A stretch of DNA of 64,000 nt from Colletes latitarsis (GCF_051014445.1 NC_135147.1:25758479-25822478), one strand, 5' to 3'; shown: positions 34,321 through 47,705, numbered from the stretch's first letter. A program made the numbers and translations. The notes: generated by a model not told the origin, from the sequence alone.

Positions 34321-34594
34321 CAGGTATGTAAGTAGATCTTACACCTTATGCACAGACGAGGTATACGAGTAGACCTTTTCACCTAATGTATTTTTTCTGG
34401 AGCTCTAGAGCCCCATTACCATTTTCGTGTCACTTGCAGCATTATCAACAGATTTAGAAATGAATTTCAATCCCTTCCCCATAGTCAACGCACACGTTGC
34501 AACTAAAATCACCCCCAAATTTTCAGGTCGGTATGGCAGTCAGATTGGGCCAGGAAAGTCCATAAGGTGTAAGGTCTACTCGTATACCTCGCCC
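34321..34594. repeat. Small inverted-repeat element with doubled left end
   Basis: The right arm (34563-34594), read on the opposite strand, begins CGAGGTATACGAGTAGACC and ends TTACACCTTATG. Its first part matches 34357-34376 and its last part matches 34338-34350. The left side therefore carries two tandem variants of the same roughly 31-base sequence and the right side one inverted copy. The span of about 270 bp suits a MITE or a fold-back remnant. No transposase is present. Confidence 0.65.
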
Positions 34595-37298
34595 GTGGTA
34601 ATATTTTAAAGCCTCGTGGCAGCTTTCGAGCGGCTAATAACTCGAAAAATCTATTTCTAACGGGAGTCGGGAAACGGATAGGTTTATCGGGCGCAAATAA
34701 CTTGAAAAAGACAATGGCGATTCGCTAAACAGCAGAGACGGGTAACGCAAATACGACACAAAGCGAGGGGACGCGCAAACTTCGACGGCATGAGCAAATC
34801 GTTAACCGAAAAGAGCCACGGTAAACACGGTTTCGTGTAAAATACGCCAGAGCAGGAAGGTTACGCGCGCTTCACGTCCGGTTTCGAACAATGGAACGAC
34901 AATGAATTTTCGATCGGACTTATAATAGACCGTAAGCTTTTGTGCAATTGTTATTGCCGGTAAGGGACCTTTTATGGGCCATCAAAAAATGGAAAACCGA
35001 CGAATCAACCATGCACGACTCGCCATAAAAATTAATTGCGATCGAAACTCTTCAAAAAGGAAAAATGTACCTTTGTTCAAAGCTCTCAATTTTTAGAAAA
35101 GATACAAAATCCCTGACACGATTGTGATTCGTTATACACACAATAATTATATTAATCTTTCTTTAGCGGTTCTCCGTGTTCTCTTAAAAAGCATTGTATC
35201 TCATAACATACACAATTAACGAGACTTTCACACATATTATGCAACTGTATCATATCAAAGAGTATACAAACCCGTAAATAAATAACAAGACGCCCCCCGG
35301 GAGCATCGTCGAAGGCAGGGAATGAAAATCACGGAAATATCACCGCGGAGGTTCATCATCGCCATTGTCGGAAGTGTCGTCCTGTCGACAAGGAGACGCA
35401 GTTGTTATCGAAACGACTGCTGTCGAGGCATTTCCGATAGTAGGGTTCGATTAGAACCGGGCAAATATTTATAGGACCTCCGTGGCACGCGTTCAACTTG
35501 GATTCAATTCGAGGTGTACTCATAGATTCGGGGGGGCCGATTCCTTTTACGACCGTGAAAAATGATTGCGTCGATCGTCGGAACGAGCAGGAAACGGATC
35601 CAATCTCCGAAAGGGAAACTAGTTATACCGGACGGACACGGTTTTCAACTTTACCGGGGCCCCCGGTGCTCCCGCAGGGACAGAGGCGGTCGAAATAGAC
35701 TGATTTGAAATTCCGCCTCCATCGAGCCGCAAACACGTATGCGACTGTTATTCCGACGTTTCGTCGAAACGGAGGGGGATTCGCGAGGCGGTCGCGACGG
35801 GGGTGTGAGAAACGGTAGGCGGGGATCGTTGGACGCGCGAAACTGTCGACAAGAGCTGATCAACCTAATGGAAATTGGCCCGTGGACGGGGCACGGTTCG
35901 ATTTTAAATTTCGCTTTTGTCAGCGGAGACGAACGCGCCCGCAAGAAATCCGAGCACGACGCTTTACGCCACGGTGCGTCGACCACCCCCACAGCTAAAA
36001 GCATCCACTCCGGGAGCAACGACAGCTTGTTTTATGGAACGTACCACCTCCGCCGAGCGCGTTGTCCGGTTCGTTCTGTCCCGTTTCGTACCCCCTTTCC
36101 GTTTTTCCCTCGCCCATTAGCCGAGCTGTCTCTCGTTCCTTCCTCCGCCGGAGAGAGCCATCATCTCCTCGCTAGATCCTCCGACGATCGTGCCGGAAAC
36201 ACAGAAAGAAACGATCTCTGGATATCTTCAGACCACGCTGGAAAAACTACATCCCTCTCGGTCGGGCCACTCTAATGAAACCACCGTTATCTTAATCAGC
36301 CGTTAATCAACCATTTCGGTTGATTAACTTATTTTTAACGGGCTGTTCTTTTCGATTATTTCCGGTCCCTGAAAAATCTCGGGGCATAATTAAAACGGGG
36401 CTCGCGTAAGATTTTTTAATGCATTTATAAATCTGAATAAACGATAAGATGTCAACAGCGAGCTCGACTCTTTGAAAAAGCAAACTGTGGCGTTGGCTGA
36501 AAGTCGAGGGACAAATGGAATTTTGATCAGATATTAATTATTATCAAATAAATACATGTTTATGACACGAAATGGAGCTTGAGAGGGCGACGCGTCTATG
36601 AAATGAATCCTATTTCGAAATGAAAGCTCAACGTGATCAAACGTTTACTGCCAGATGAAAACCGTGCAATTTTTTACACGACTACAATTTTCAGCCCATT
36701 GTAAACTGAATATTCTAAAATTTGTTTCAGTACTTATTCTTGTAGCCTTGCTACTTGAGAATTAATTTCTCTACGTCAAAGTGTTAATGTTTACGGAAAG
36801 TAATAATACAAGATGCAAAATCTAATCGTACCACGAGTCTCTGCAGCTAATAAGAAATTAGTGGTCTGATACGTCGATCAATCGACGTCGAGGTTTTCGT
36901 ATTTTTGTTGAATAATTTGCTCGCCGGACGAAAGGGTGGCTCGCGAAGAGGTCTGTTTGTAAATTCTCGTGATCTGGATGTTCACGCTATGGCAGTGTTC
37001 CGTCGCTGTCGGGCCGCGAGCATTCGCTCTGAAATATTCATAAGCCGCGATCATCCTTGCTCTACTAATTGATATTCCTCGCATCTGGAACTTGCGGCGC
37101 CAACAGGTGTGCCACTCCGAGGCTGCGTTCGTACGAACTCAGCGAGGAGCCACCAGGAAGCTGCGATGTCACCGTATTTACGAGCACGAAGGCTGTCGTG
37201 GTCGTAAATATTAATCGACAACGCGTTCCGATCGCCATCTTCCAACGAGAGTCTGTCCACGCTCTCTGCAAGGAATATTCGCTAATTTCGCGTGGAAC
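34595..37298. other. No gene recognised; holds one short perfect hairpin
   Basis: Intergenic. The longest frame (178 codons from 35739) is Arg/Ser-rich, overlapped antisense, and matches nothing I know. An 11-bp perfect hairpin lies at 36302-36328. Confidence 0.45.
36302..36328. other. Perfect 11-bp hairpin with 5-base loop
   Basis: gttaatcaacc, loop atttc, ggttgattaac. Outer bases (cagcc...gggctg) offer a further imperfect pairing. No protein-coding context. It could be a chance palindrome, an element remnant or a structured RNA; nothing decides among these. Confidence 0.6.
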
Positions 37299-37790
37299 TT
37301 GATCGACGACCTGCCATCGTTCAGGGTGAGCATTTATTTGCAACGAAACTCGACTCGAGAAAAGACGTCGAAAATATGGAATAAAATTCGAGGAACTCTG
37401 CTTTAATAAAAACAGTGAAATAATGTTATTCTCTGGTTTCTTGAGATTGATAATGCAGTAGCTGATCGAGACGTCTCAAATTTTATCTAAAAGCATAAGT
37501 TTGCGTAGAACTCGCGACCTGCCGTCGTTCGGGGTAATTGAAAATATGGAATAAGATTCGAGAAACTCTGCTTTAATAAAAACAGTGAAATAATGTTATT
37601 CTCTGGTTTCTTGATATTGATAATGCGTCTCAAATTTTATTTAAAAGCATAAGTTTGCGTAGAACTCGCGACCTGCCATTCGCGATACGAGTAGAAAATC
37701 AGTGAAATAATTGTATTCTTTGGTAACTTGTAATGCTCGTCGAGGCGTCTTAATTTTCATCCGAGAGCATAAGTTTTACGCCCAAGCATT
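37299..37790 (+). repeat. Tandem repeat, about 170-bp period, nearly three copies
   Basis: aaaatatggaata(a/g)attcga at 37371 recurs at 37541, followed in both copies by ctctgctttaataaaaacag and ttattctctggtttcttga. The landmark cgacctgcc recurs near 37308, 37514 and 37666. The third copy is truncated and diverged. Confidence 0.85.
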
Positions 37791-38908
37791 CAGAAACGTT
37801 TCGCCGAAAGGCAACGACGCTGCAAGCGCAAGGTAATGCTCGTACAAACGTAACAGGCATCTTTTTCAGAGATATCGCCGTCGGCAAACAGTGGCAGTTT
37901 CTAAGGATTAAACAGCCCGCGTCCGACGAGCTGGCTAAATTGAATTAACCCGGAACCGCTACTTTTCTCGTGGGAGAAACCGCCGAGAAAGTTCGCCGGT
38001 AATAAGGTCAATTTAACACGATATTATGGACTATTACCTCCGCGGGGCGGAAAGGAGCACTGTAAACAAGAACGAGCGTTCACGGTTACGGGGATGATTA
38101 CGATTTAACGAAGATCGTATTGTTCGGCGGTACCCTGGACATCGGGCACGCTCGATACTGATCGTGGAAACGGGACTGTTATTCGCGGGGAGATTCGACA
38201 CAGCCGATTTCACAGGGATTACCCCAATTTTACGGTTCAGCTGCTGAAATAGTGCCGGATATTTGAAATCGGAATTAAAAAAATTTTCGAAGCCTTTTCT
38301 GTTTGATTAAAGAATAGCGATAGAAAGGAATTGCAACGCTGTCGAAAAATAGAGGCCAACGATTAGATAGATGAAACGTATGAAACGCAAACAAGAATAT
38401 GCGAGCGCACGAACCGGGCGAAAAAGGTTTCGCTTAATCCGGATCGATTCGTATCTCCGAAATAGGCGATAGGACGCGAAAAATGGACCGTGCGTGCCGC
38501 CATTTTTAGGCGTGGGGATGAAAATAGACTACCAATTCTTTTGACACATTTTCTGGATATAAGATTTAACACTACCGCGACCGGTCAAATGACCGCTTTT
38601 AATATTTCGTTTAGAATATTATTTTAGCGCCATTTAACTGCACGATTTTTCTTGTAGTATACGTGCAATGAATTTTACAATATTCACTTCTATTCTTATT
38701 GTGTGTTTACTGAGAAAAATATGTAGTCTGCCTTGCCTATCACGACAGGTCTGATCGGTTGCATGATTTATATTTATTTGTAAATAAAACTGGACAAAAT
38801 TCGGTACCAAATTCTGGTTAAAATCCGATGTGAATAGGAAATACATGTACAGCAAAGACCAAAGGAGAGAATCTTCAGTTTCCACTGTCTTAAAACAGTC
38901 TAACAATG
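37791..38908. other. No gene recognised; possible element end near 38567
   Basis: At 38567-38600 the sequence ttaacactaccgcgaccggtcaaatgaccgc resembles the ends of piggyBac-like repeats (TTAA plus CCGGTCA...TGACCG). No partner end was found. The rest is featureless. Confidence 0.35.
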
Positions 38909-39330
38909 CGTATTAAAAATACTAAAACTTTGGAGGCGTGCAGTTCCGAAACTACTAGTGTTTTATTAATTATTAAGCCATTGTTAGCGGCGGCAAACCT
39001 TCCCCTTTAAAATGGTTTTTGGTTTTTGTCGATTCGACTTTCCGTTTCCGAGATATCGTAATTTGAGTGAAGGGGTAATTTCTCAATTTCTACTACGATC
39101 GCGTTCTCCGCCTTACGAAGGCCTATTAACACGTATTAAAAATACTAAAACTTTAGAGGCGTGCAGTTCCGAAACTACTAGTGTTTTATTAATTATTAAG
39201 CCATTGTTAGCGGCGGCAAAGCTTCCTCTTTAAAATGGCTTTTTGTTTTTGACGATCCGACTTTCCGTTTCGGAGATATCGCAATTTATGTAAAAGGTAA
39301 TTTTTCTTAATTCGACTGTCGCTGTCTTCG
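38905..39330 (+). repeat. Direct duplication, 223-bp period, two copies
   Basis: gtattaaaaatactaaaac occurs at 38910 and 39133. Both copies continue through gaggcgtgcagttccgaaac, tagtgttttattaattatta, gttagcggcggcaaa, aaaatgg(t/c)ttt and actttccgttt(c)cgagatatcg. A diverged related piece (atatctccggaactaataaa) follows near 39509. This looks like part of a larger dispersed repeat. Confidence 0.88.
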
Positions 39331-41834
39331 TCTGACGCGTCGCGCCGGACCTCTCTTTCTCGCACGTGACTCGTGACCAAGTGACCGACTGACCTACTTT
39401 CAATGTGCGCGCGCGGTCAACGGCCTTGACAAGGCCGTAGTAAACAAACGCTCGGACCCTTTTATTTCCGGAACTAGCCATCGCATCGACTTGAAACTAA
39501 AATCGCCATATCTCCGGAACTAATAAAGCTATCGACTCGCACAAACGCTCATTTTAAAGGTAATTTCATCCCCTATCCAATGAGCATAACTACATTTATA
39601 ATTTATGTTGTCTTCTATGTTTATTTTGCAATTTACTTTGACGCTATATACCCAAAGAGATTTCAGCAATTCCTATCGATTATACGACCGTTTATTTAAT
39701 TGAAAATTAAATTAAATTTGTATACAGGGTGTCTGCATAATTACTATGCCATTTTTTGTCAGGTCAGGAATGGATATACGTGAAGTGCCGATAGGTTTAG
39801 TGTTAAACCCATGCAACCTCTTAATACCATAGTATGTTTTTCAAAAAATATTTTACCCTTGCTAGTCGAGCTCGAATTATTATCCGTTCGCGAAATCCAA
39901 TTGTCTGGCATGTGATTATTGGTAAATGGAAATATGACGTCGTTGGGTGTATTCATTTACGCATATGGGTCCATAATGCCGTTAATTCTAATCGAACCAA
40001 CGCGCGGGAACAACACTACATCGTAAACATTTGCTCTCCATACTTCGACCATCGATCGCAGACATTTTCGGGGGAATTTTTCGTTGGATCGTCAGGCACG
40101 GGGAACAGTTTCGAATACTCGTAAATTTTTCCGTTGATAAAAAACGCGGTAATAGCGAGCAACGTTTAAAAATCGCGCAACGGGACCGGGGGCTACTTTT
40201 TCTTTGTCTTTCGCGGCGCGTCGTTCAATTACCCTTTCAGCGCGGAAGATTAAACGACTGCTTTAAAATAGGCAACGAACGGTGTGAAAAATTCGACTCG
40301 AAACCACGAGTGAAATTAATAATTCCGTGCGGCTTTCTCCGCGGAAAACCGATCGGCGGTCGAGGAGAAGCGAAAGAGAGAATGTAAAAATACGCGAACA
40401 TCGGGAAAGTGATAATTTATGCTCGATGCAACGGAATTGTAAACACTGTGCGCAACGTGCGGAAAATGAACCATTTACGGCGCCAAGTATTAATTAAATG
40501 TGTTTGAATGGCCGTGTACAGACTCCAAAGTACAATGCCACCCGATGCGTAGGTTTGTTCGATACCGTTTGGTTTCGGTATGTCCGCGGCGAGCTTTGAA
40601 AGGTTACGCGCCTAACTTGCAAATATTCGATTTAAAAAAAGAATTAAATAAAAGAGCGCGAAACGCGTTGTGCAACGCCGTGTCGTTGGATTTTATCGAA
40701 GTTATATTTTCCCCTCGGTTCCGTTGTGTTCTCTCGTACAACATCTACGCCCGCCGCATGAATCGTAAATACGTTTTGCGATTCTCGCCGCAGAGACCCC
40801 GCGATATCCCCGCGAAATTTCCAGACATAATTCACTCCGAACAGCGAACGGTTAAAACTGCGGAACGTCACGCCAGAGCACCGTAATTATTTTATATCGC
40901 GATCGAGGTTACGCTTCCGCGCTCTTATTCTCGATCGTTCCACTTTCTCTAAATAGTAACAATTGATCGAACACGGTTAGAGTTATTTTTTATTGCAGTC
41001 CATTCAGTGCACACAGATGCAGTTTATTTGTAGAGTAAAGCTTCGATCGACTCTATATCCAGCACATTCGTTTCAGCTTTATTTCCGTCTGTTGTCTCTT
41101 CAACCTTTCGTCTATATTTGAGCCAAGCTGTTTCGCTGTATCGAACCTTAACAGAATTGTTATTTAGAAGGTTACCTGCGTCGTGTACCGATTTGATCTC
41201 GTTAACCTTTGCGTCAACCTATAGCCTTGGTTGAAATGTCTAAAAGAAACCAACATTTACCACAAAATATAACCACGCCAAAAGAAGAGAACCCAGCACC
41301 AAGTTGTCGCTAATGACCCCCCAAAAAATTGAAAAACTAGATATAAATAAATCCCTTAAGCTTTTGTTTATACCACACACGCGTTTGCGTTATTTTGCTA
41401 GAACAATTGAAAAACCTGCGTGCTCGAAGATCGTACCGCGATCGTCCACGAGCAAATGGACGCGTTCGCGTTGTTTGGAAGTTCATCGCGCTTCCGGTTG
41501 CGTTGCCGCGCGTAATTCTATTCCTGATTTCGCGGCAGCTGGCCGTGCTCGAACCCGTAGTTTCGTTTGATAAACTTCGTCCCGACGGAAGGACCCGGGA
41601 GGCACGGAGCTACGCGGTCCAAACGAAAAGCCAGGAAAGCCGATTTCGCTCGAGAGCGGCTCTCTCGCCCCCCGCGCGGTCGAAAAGTCAAAACAGAACT
41701 TCGCGTCCGCCGTCCGTGAGAGAGAATTTTCCGCTTTTCTTCTCGGCGCCTCCTCGAAACACCGTTCTCCTTTCGTTCCCCCCTCGACTCCCGAGCTTTG
41801 CATTCTCGGCAACCGGAACGCGTACTTATCGTTC
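39331..41834. other. No gene recognised
   Basis: A tatacagggtgtctgcataa sequence at 39721 looks like a dispersed-repeat end without a partner. Frames of 96-181 codons at 39.8-40.9 and 41.3-41.9 kb overlap antisense frames and lack motifs. Confidence 0.4.
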
Positions 41835-42255
41835 TACAATTTCACTCGCTTTTCTTACCCTCGAGACCGCATCCGGACCAGGAGGGCCGCAAATACGCGT
41901 GAAAGTACATTTTTCCACCCCCCCGTTTCGCTTAATTTAAAATTTATTTCTTTATATTTACGCGTCCCAACGATTACAGGACCGAGAGAAATTCGAAATA
42001 ACGTAAAAACCTTACTTACTTATCGTCCTACAATCTCACTCGCTTTTCTTCCCATCGAAACCGCAAATACACGTGAAAGTATATTTTTCCACTCCTTTCG
42101 CTTAATTTAAAATTTATTTCTTTATATTTACGCGCTCCAACGATTACAGAACCGTGGAAACCTTACTTACTTATCGTTCTGCAATTTCACTCGCTTTTCT
42201 TACCCTCGAGGCCGCAAATGCACGTGAAAGTATATTTTTCCACCCCTCTTTTCCT
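41835..42255 (+). repeat. Irregular tandem repeat, about 150-195 bp, three copies
   Basis: The landmark caat(t/c)tcactcgcttttctt occurs near 41837, 42031 and 42182. Each copy is followed by gaaaccgca/gaccgca..., then gtgaaagta(c/t)atttttccac, and the first two by cgcttaatttaaaatttatt and tatatttacgcg. Spacing is uneven (194 and 151) because of internal deletions. Confidence 0.85.
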
Positions 42256-42970
42256 TGAAAAATTCAAAATAACGTACTTGTCTTCGCCTTGCCTCTTCCC
42301 GCGCGATAATCATTAGTTAATGTACGAGTTCTAGATAAATAAAAGCTCGGAATATATTTTCGGGGGGCGTGGAGAATCGATTGCCCTTGTTCTTGCCTGT
42401 GTCAAAGGCTCGCAAGCATTTCCACGGAACTCGACACAATATGGTATAACCCGAGGAAGGTTTCGATTGGATAGTTTCGCCTGTGAGCGTCAACATCGAT
42501 GGTCCCCCGACGCAGAAACCGAAAATCAAGACCGAAAGAGGCCAAACTTGGGTAAACAACGCCTGCTCGAGCCCAACAGCTGCACGCGTACGTCTACGAG
42601 CAACGTTTAACGTGAAACGCGATCGTTTCGATGGACGAAATGATTAAGGAGGCAAACTAGGAGGCGTCTATGTTCGACGAAAAACGAACGTTACTTGTGG
42701 TCGTAGGAAACGCGCGCTCGTAAACGTTTTGCCAGCCAGCTATTAATTATATTCCGCGGGCTGATCGCGAATTTCGCGCGTGACTCGAATCGAGGAGGTC
42801 GAAGAACTGGCAAACAATCCTCGTATCGCGGCAAACGTACGATTCTGCCACGACTTTCCGTATCAGCACGGAAATTGATGTCATTTCCCCCTTTGGTTTT
42901 CCTACCAGATACTAGTTCCCCTATTTGTGTTTACATCCACTGACTTCTTTTCTTCTCCCTCTGAGCCAGA
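42256..42970. other. No gene recognised
   Basis: Short intergenic stretch between a tandem repeat and a MITE. No exon, TIR or RNA gene is recognised. Confidence 0.45.
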
Positions 42971-43338
42971 TACAGTAGCTCGCGAAAGTATTCAAACGCT
43001 TCCAATCTACTGCCTCCAATCGTTAACAAGTAGAATATTTGGTTTACAACATCTCCATACATGGAACGTCTATGAGCTGAAATTGGAAGAAACAGAGTAA
43101 GAGAAATAGGGTATTCTATTGAAAAAAAAACAACAGAAAAACTTGTATACAGTATAGAAAGCCAGACTTACTTTTCTAATTCTTGATCTTTTAACTTCTA
43201 TATGCGTTTGTAATTTTACGTATGCCTTCTGGAGACTCTTACTTACGATCTTATTTCGAAAACTTGAACCTAACGTGTGCATTCTATTTGTCAACGATGT
43301 AGATTGAAAGCGTTCGAATACTTTCGCGAGCCACTGTA
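42971..43338. mobile_element. Tc1-type MITE, 364 bp, with TA target duplications
   Basis: The left end CAGTAGCTCGCGAAAGTATT at 42973 is mirrored by the right end, whose reverse complement begins CAGTGGCTCGCGAAAGTATT. Homology runs on through CAAACGCTT/CGAACGCTT and CAATCTAC. With one gap it reaches about 60 bases (ATCGTT(A/G)ACAA...TAGAAT). TA flanks both ends (42971-42972, 43337-43338), the target duplication of Tc1/mariner elements. No transposase is encoded, so it would need one in trans. Confidence 0.9.
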
Positions 43339-43917
43339 CACTTCACTCGAACAATTACAATCAAAGCATCCAACGACGACTCCGAACGAAACGTTGACTA
43401 CTCGGTTGTTTAAAGGGGCTGTTCGAAGGCAGAATTGCAGGGTAGGATTAAAAGGAAACGTCGAGAAAGAAATATATCGGTCTCGTTTGAGCATCGGGCG
43501 TTAAAAGTCCGACGTTCCTAAACGCTCGGAGAAGACTTCCGCCGGGGAAACGTCCGTTCCTGTCGCAACGGAAGCCGGAGAACCGCATTTCACGAAGGCT
43601 CTCCGCCCCGCCGCGGACTTTTTTCAACTGTCCCTGGCCGAAATGGAAGAGGAACGTTCGCAGCCCGCCGCGAGAAATAAGAGCATCGTGCTCCAGAGAG
43701 TCGTGCATCTGTTTCCCGCTTTGCATAATATTCCCCCAGGGTCTGAGAATGGTTTTCCTACTTACCAAGACGCCCGTCTATCTTTATTCTTCGCCTTTCT
43801 ACCCGACTCACGGGCTCCCAACACGGTCAGCCGCCACCTTGATCCTTTGAAAACGATTTCCCATCGAGCTACGCGATCCGAACGTCCACCGAACAGTTTA
43901 AGGGGCGAGACTCGTAA
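43339..43917. other. No gene recognised
   Basis: CpG-rich frames near 43.45-43.94 kb overlap on both strands without motifs. Confidence 0.4.
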
Positions 43918-44015
43918 CGAAATGAATATATTTCTATCTTGAAATGTTAGAGAATATATGTGGAAAGTGGCGAGAAGTTTCATCGGATCCTCATGGTGTA
44001 AAAGAATTATCAAAT
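43918..44015 (-). repeat. Dispersed repeat copy (same family as the inverted repeat at 53.9-54.35 kb)
   Basis: gtaacgaaatgaatatattt, atcttgaaatgtta(g)agaatata, gtggaaagtgg(c)gagaagtttc matches the right arm at about 54255-54335 in the same orientation. On the minus strand it reads LATFHIYSLTFQDRNIF, close to the peptides of the other two copies. Confidence 0.75.
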
Positions 44016-47000
44016 ATCTTTTCTTTTAAGGGTGGCATCCAGGAATTCAAAGGGGAAAGTATTAATGCAAGTTTCATTCGTAGAAACAACGAATTTGGAG
44101 GCAATCTTCGTCGGAGATTTTTAACACTTTGACTACCACGTCATACACATATGGGTGACAGGATTATTAACCATAAAGCAATTAATTCTGAGGTTGAAAT
44201 ATTAAAAGAAATAAATTTGAGTAGGATCTATGAATTCTAATCAGGTTACGAAAACAAGTGCCAAGGCAAATAGTTTACAATTGCATAAGGTCATATCTTC
44301 TAAAAAACTTTACATATTCCAATCTAGTATCAAATGCAACTCGAATTAACGTCCCGGAGACGAGGACTAAACAATTCTAGATAAAAATCAGCGGAGCCTG
44401 TCTGTTTACCAGCGCGTCACGGGGAAAATAGCTGGAGGGATCGCTACGAAATTTCGAACTTATACCCAAAGTAAACCAACTTAAAATATCAGCTGTACAG
44501 CGTGGCAAAGTTGCCGCGAGGAGGAGCAAAATTGTCGGTGACGCCATTAAACCGCGAAAACGCGAGTCAATTAATCTGCAGGGAACTGAAGCTCTTTATC
44601 GCGTTCGAAAATTCACGGATGTCGATATTCTAGCGTCGAGAGGCACTCCGGGAACGTTTTTAAATTCTTTTACTTTTCAATGAACGTTCTGCGTATAGAT
44701 TCGCGTGAAAAAAAGAGGGTGGCAGCGAGAGGCCGAGCAAAGCTTTTATCCGGTCGGGCGCGCAGAGAGGCGCGTGAAAAATGAGGAATCCCCGATTCGA
44801 TACGGCTCGTATCGCTGTCAAATTCTGTGAAGAAACAAAGGGACAGAGCCCGGTCCAGCGCGCAGCGTTTTATCGTGCGAAATTCCTTCCAGGAGTTAGT
44901 GAAATTTTAACGACGTCGATTCCGTGACGGTCATCCACGGTAAAACTCTATCGTTAATGAACTTTCCATCAAATTGGGGCCCCCCTCTGCTGCCAATATC
45001 GCCTATGACACGAGTAGCATTACCGGCAAACTGTCAGCGCCTCTGCGTTGCGTTCGGTGCATGCATCGTAAAACACGCCACGACCGAATAGCCGCACCAA
45101 TTTGCGCCCACGTCGCCGATCTAACGAGTCTCAAACGCCCCCGTCCCACGCCATGAACGTGTATTAAGTATGCTCGTACATATACCGTGCGTGGTTCAAA
45201 CCGTTTCGCGCCAGAGGCGTTCTGCCCGCATAACTGAAACGAAACACGTCCCTCATCTCGGGGAAATCGACCCTTCCGGGGACTTACTCCGTTTAATTTG
45301 TTATTCGAGCAGGTTAGACACCTCCCACTATTCTAAAAACAGTTAATTCTTTGCAGAAATCATTTCTATATACAGATTAGTTTCACGTGTATTCGTACAA
45401 ATGGTAAGAGACTTTTTCTTTGTGAATTTTTTCCATCTATTTTTACCCAATTCTGTTCATTGTTTTTGTGGATTCATTGTGTTAATATTAATGAGTGCAG
45501 ACAGTGTCTAATTACTAATTAGCGGTAACCCGATGCGGCTGCAATTCGTACGAGAAAATAGGTTCGTAAGAAACAAGTTGTAGTGAAATTTGATCAGTCA
45601 CGAGACTGATGAGAATTTTCTGTAATATTTTGCAATCAGAAAATAAAATTTGTCGATCATCGTGGGTGGTTTTAAAACGTTCGAACGCGAGTATCTCGGG
45701 TGATTGGTCCACGGAAGCAGCGCCAAACAGCAGACCATATTGCACAGTAACGACCTAATTGCATCGAAGCAAAGTTAAACACCGAGTACTAGCGGCTACG
45801 TGATTCATGGGATATCCACGGGCTATATTCCGTTGGGTAATATTCCGTGGGGTAGATAGAGCGGAAGCGACACAGAAATACTGTATTTTCCGCCTTAAAT
45901 GCGTGCCGGCAGCCACACTTGATATTCCCAAACGATAATCCCGCGATTCGAGCGCGTGAGGGAAATCCGTTTTTCCGGACCATGGACTCGACCGTATCTC
46001 CCTACGTTGTCACCTGCACGTTCCGCGATACGCGTGGTTCGAACCCACGTACAAGAAAAGACCGAGCAAAGAGCAAAGAAACGTTCATGCCGTCTGCCAG
46101 GCGCCTCCGTCTGGGAAATCGCGAAATCACTTTCGTCTGTCCCGCGAGGGCCAACGTTGCCCTGAGAATTTCATTTTCATAACTTCCACAACTCCCCCTA
46201 CGGCGTGCTTCTTTATCCTTAACCCTGGAACACCGGTTAGGTAAACATCGAAACGTGGAAAACACCTCTTCCAACGTAACTGTCACGAATCTCATTCGAG
46301 AAATTATATAATTCCAAATAAGAAGTTGGTGGTAATGTTTGCAAAATTTAAAATTCGAAAGTTCACGATTTTACGGAAGTAAATCGGTTTTCCGTTTCAT
46401 GATTACCAAGCATTCGTTCCATGAAAAATAAATTAAAGCTCTCTGTAGGTGTTCCTGCATTTCTCTTTGACACTATCGAAGTCCAACGATGACCATTTCT
46501 ACTTATTTTCCTTTCTATATGAAATTAGGCGTGGAGCTACTTCTTGAAAATAATTCTACAAATAATAAAACGCAAGATACCGCAAATTCCATGCGTTAAA
46601 TAGTAAAATAAAATCGAAAATGCTTAGCAAACGAAGGAACTGCAAATAATGGGCAGGCTCGAGCGGTTCGTGTGACAAAATAGAGCTACTTAATGGGGCA
46701 AAGGAACCGGAAGATGCAGTCTAACACAGATCCTGGCCACTAAAGCAACGGATGAAAGCTCCTACCGTCAGTCGTAAACGTTAGGAGCGTCTGCGATCCG
46801 GGTTAAAGACTTTTCGTTGCAGTCGAGTTACGGGGGGAGAAACGCTTTCGTCGATATACGTTACGGCGAGAGAACGTTCATTAATTTGTCGACAATTAGT
46901 ACCAATTAAACCGTTTCTCGTAATTGCGTTATTAACGACAGATAGGGTAGGAAGCGACAAACTTTATGTTCCGAAGAAACGATTCGACCCCGTCTTCGTC

Positions 47001-47705
47001 CTCTTCTTGCTCTTTGTTTCTATGGCAATTACCCCGACACGGTAGGAAATCCTCGTTGTTTATGTCGATCGTGGAAACGAGAGAGAGATTAAGTTTCCGG
47101 TTATTCGTCCTTCTAACCCCGCACCGATCGCGACGATATTTTATCGAACCCGCAATAAAATCGCGCGACTCGAAATCCCATCTCGAAGAACGAATGGCGA
47201 ACAATCGATAAACGTCAGAAAAGAGACGCGTTCTCGGTTTACAGCAGTCGTTTGCATTAGCGTCGAGCGACGAAACGCTCCGTCGCGGTCAGAATATACC
47301 GCCCGGAAGGAAATATCGTGGCAGGTTTCCGTTATTAGACGAGCCAGATGCGCGGGAAAATCGAGGAAACAATACGCGGTTTTAATTCGCCATTTTTCTC
47401 GTTTTTCTTTCGCTTATTTAAGGGAAACGTCCGGGTTCGGACGGCCGGGGAACGAGCGTTTTTCGCGAATTTTTTCCCGGCCAGCAGACAGAGATACGAA
47501 AATAAAATTTCTTGCGTACGTTTTATTAACTTTTCCAGTATCGCGCTTGTATTTTCTGTAAACGAGTTTCGTTTCTCCCCCCGTCCTTGCACGGCGTTTA
47601 ACTCTTTGGATTTTACTTCAATCTCACACTCGTTGGGATGATAAAAGTTTCAGGCACGAAATAACTTATTAATAATCGCTGACATCGCGACCGAAGTTTC
47701 CAGTG
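44016..47705. other. No gene recognised
   Basis: At 44122-44165 ttaacactttgactaccacg resembles a TTAA-type element end. At 46032-46048 a tRNA-like T-arm occurs without the rest of a tRNA. Frames at 45.9-46.3 and 46.9-47.6 kb overlap on both strands and carry no motifs. Confidence 0.4.

Noticed and set aside
39721..39760. Complete TIR element starting tatacagggtgtctgcataa
   Set aside because: No inverted partner end (acaccctgta) was found in the following kilobases, so only a repeat-end resemblance is noted.
46032..46048. tRNA-like T-arm (cgtgg-ttcgaac-ccacg)
   Set aside because: The arm is perfect and fits a B-box, but no A-box, anticodon arm or acceptor stem can be folded upstream, so it is not a tRNA.
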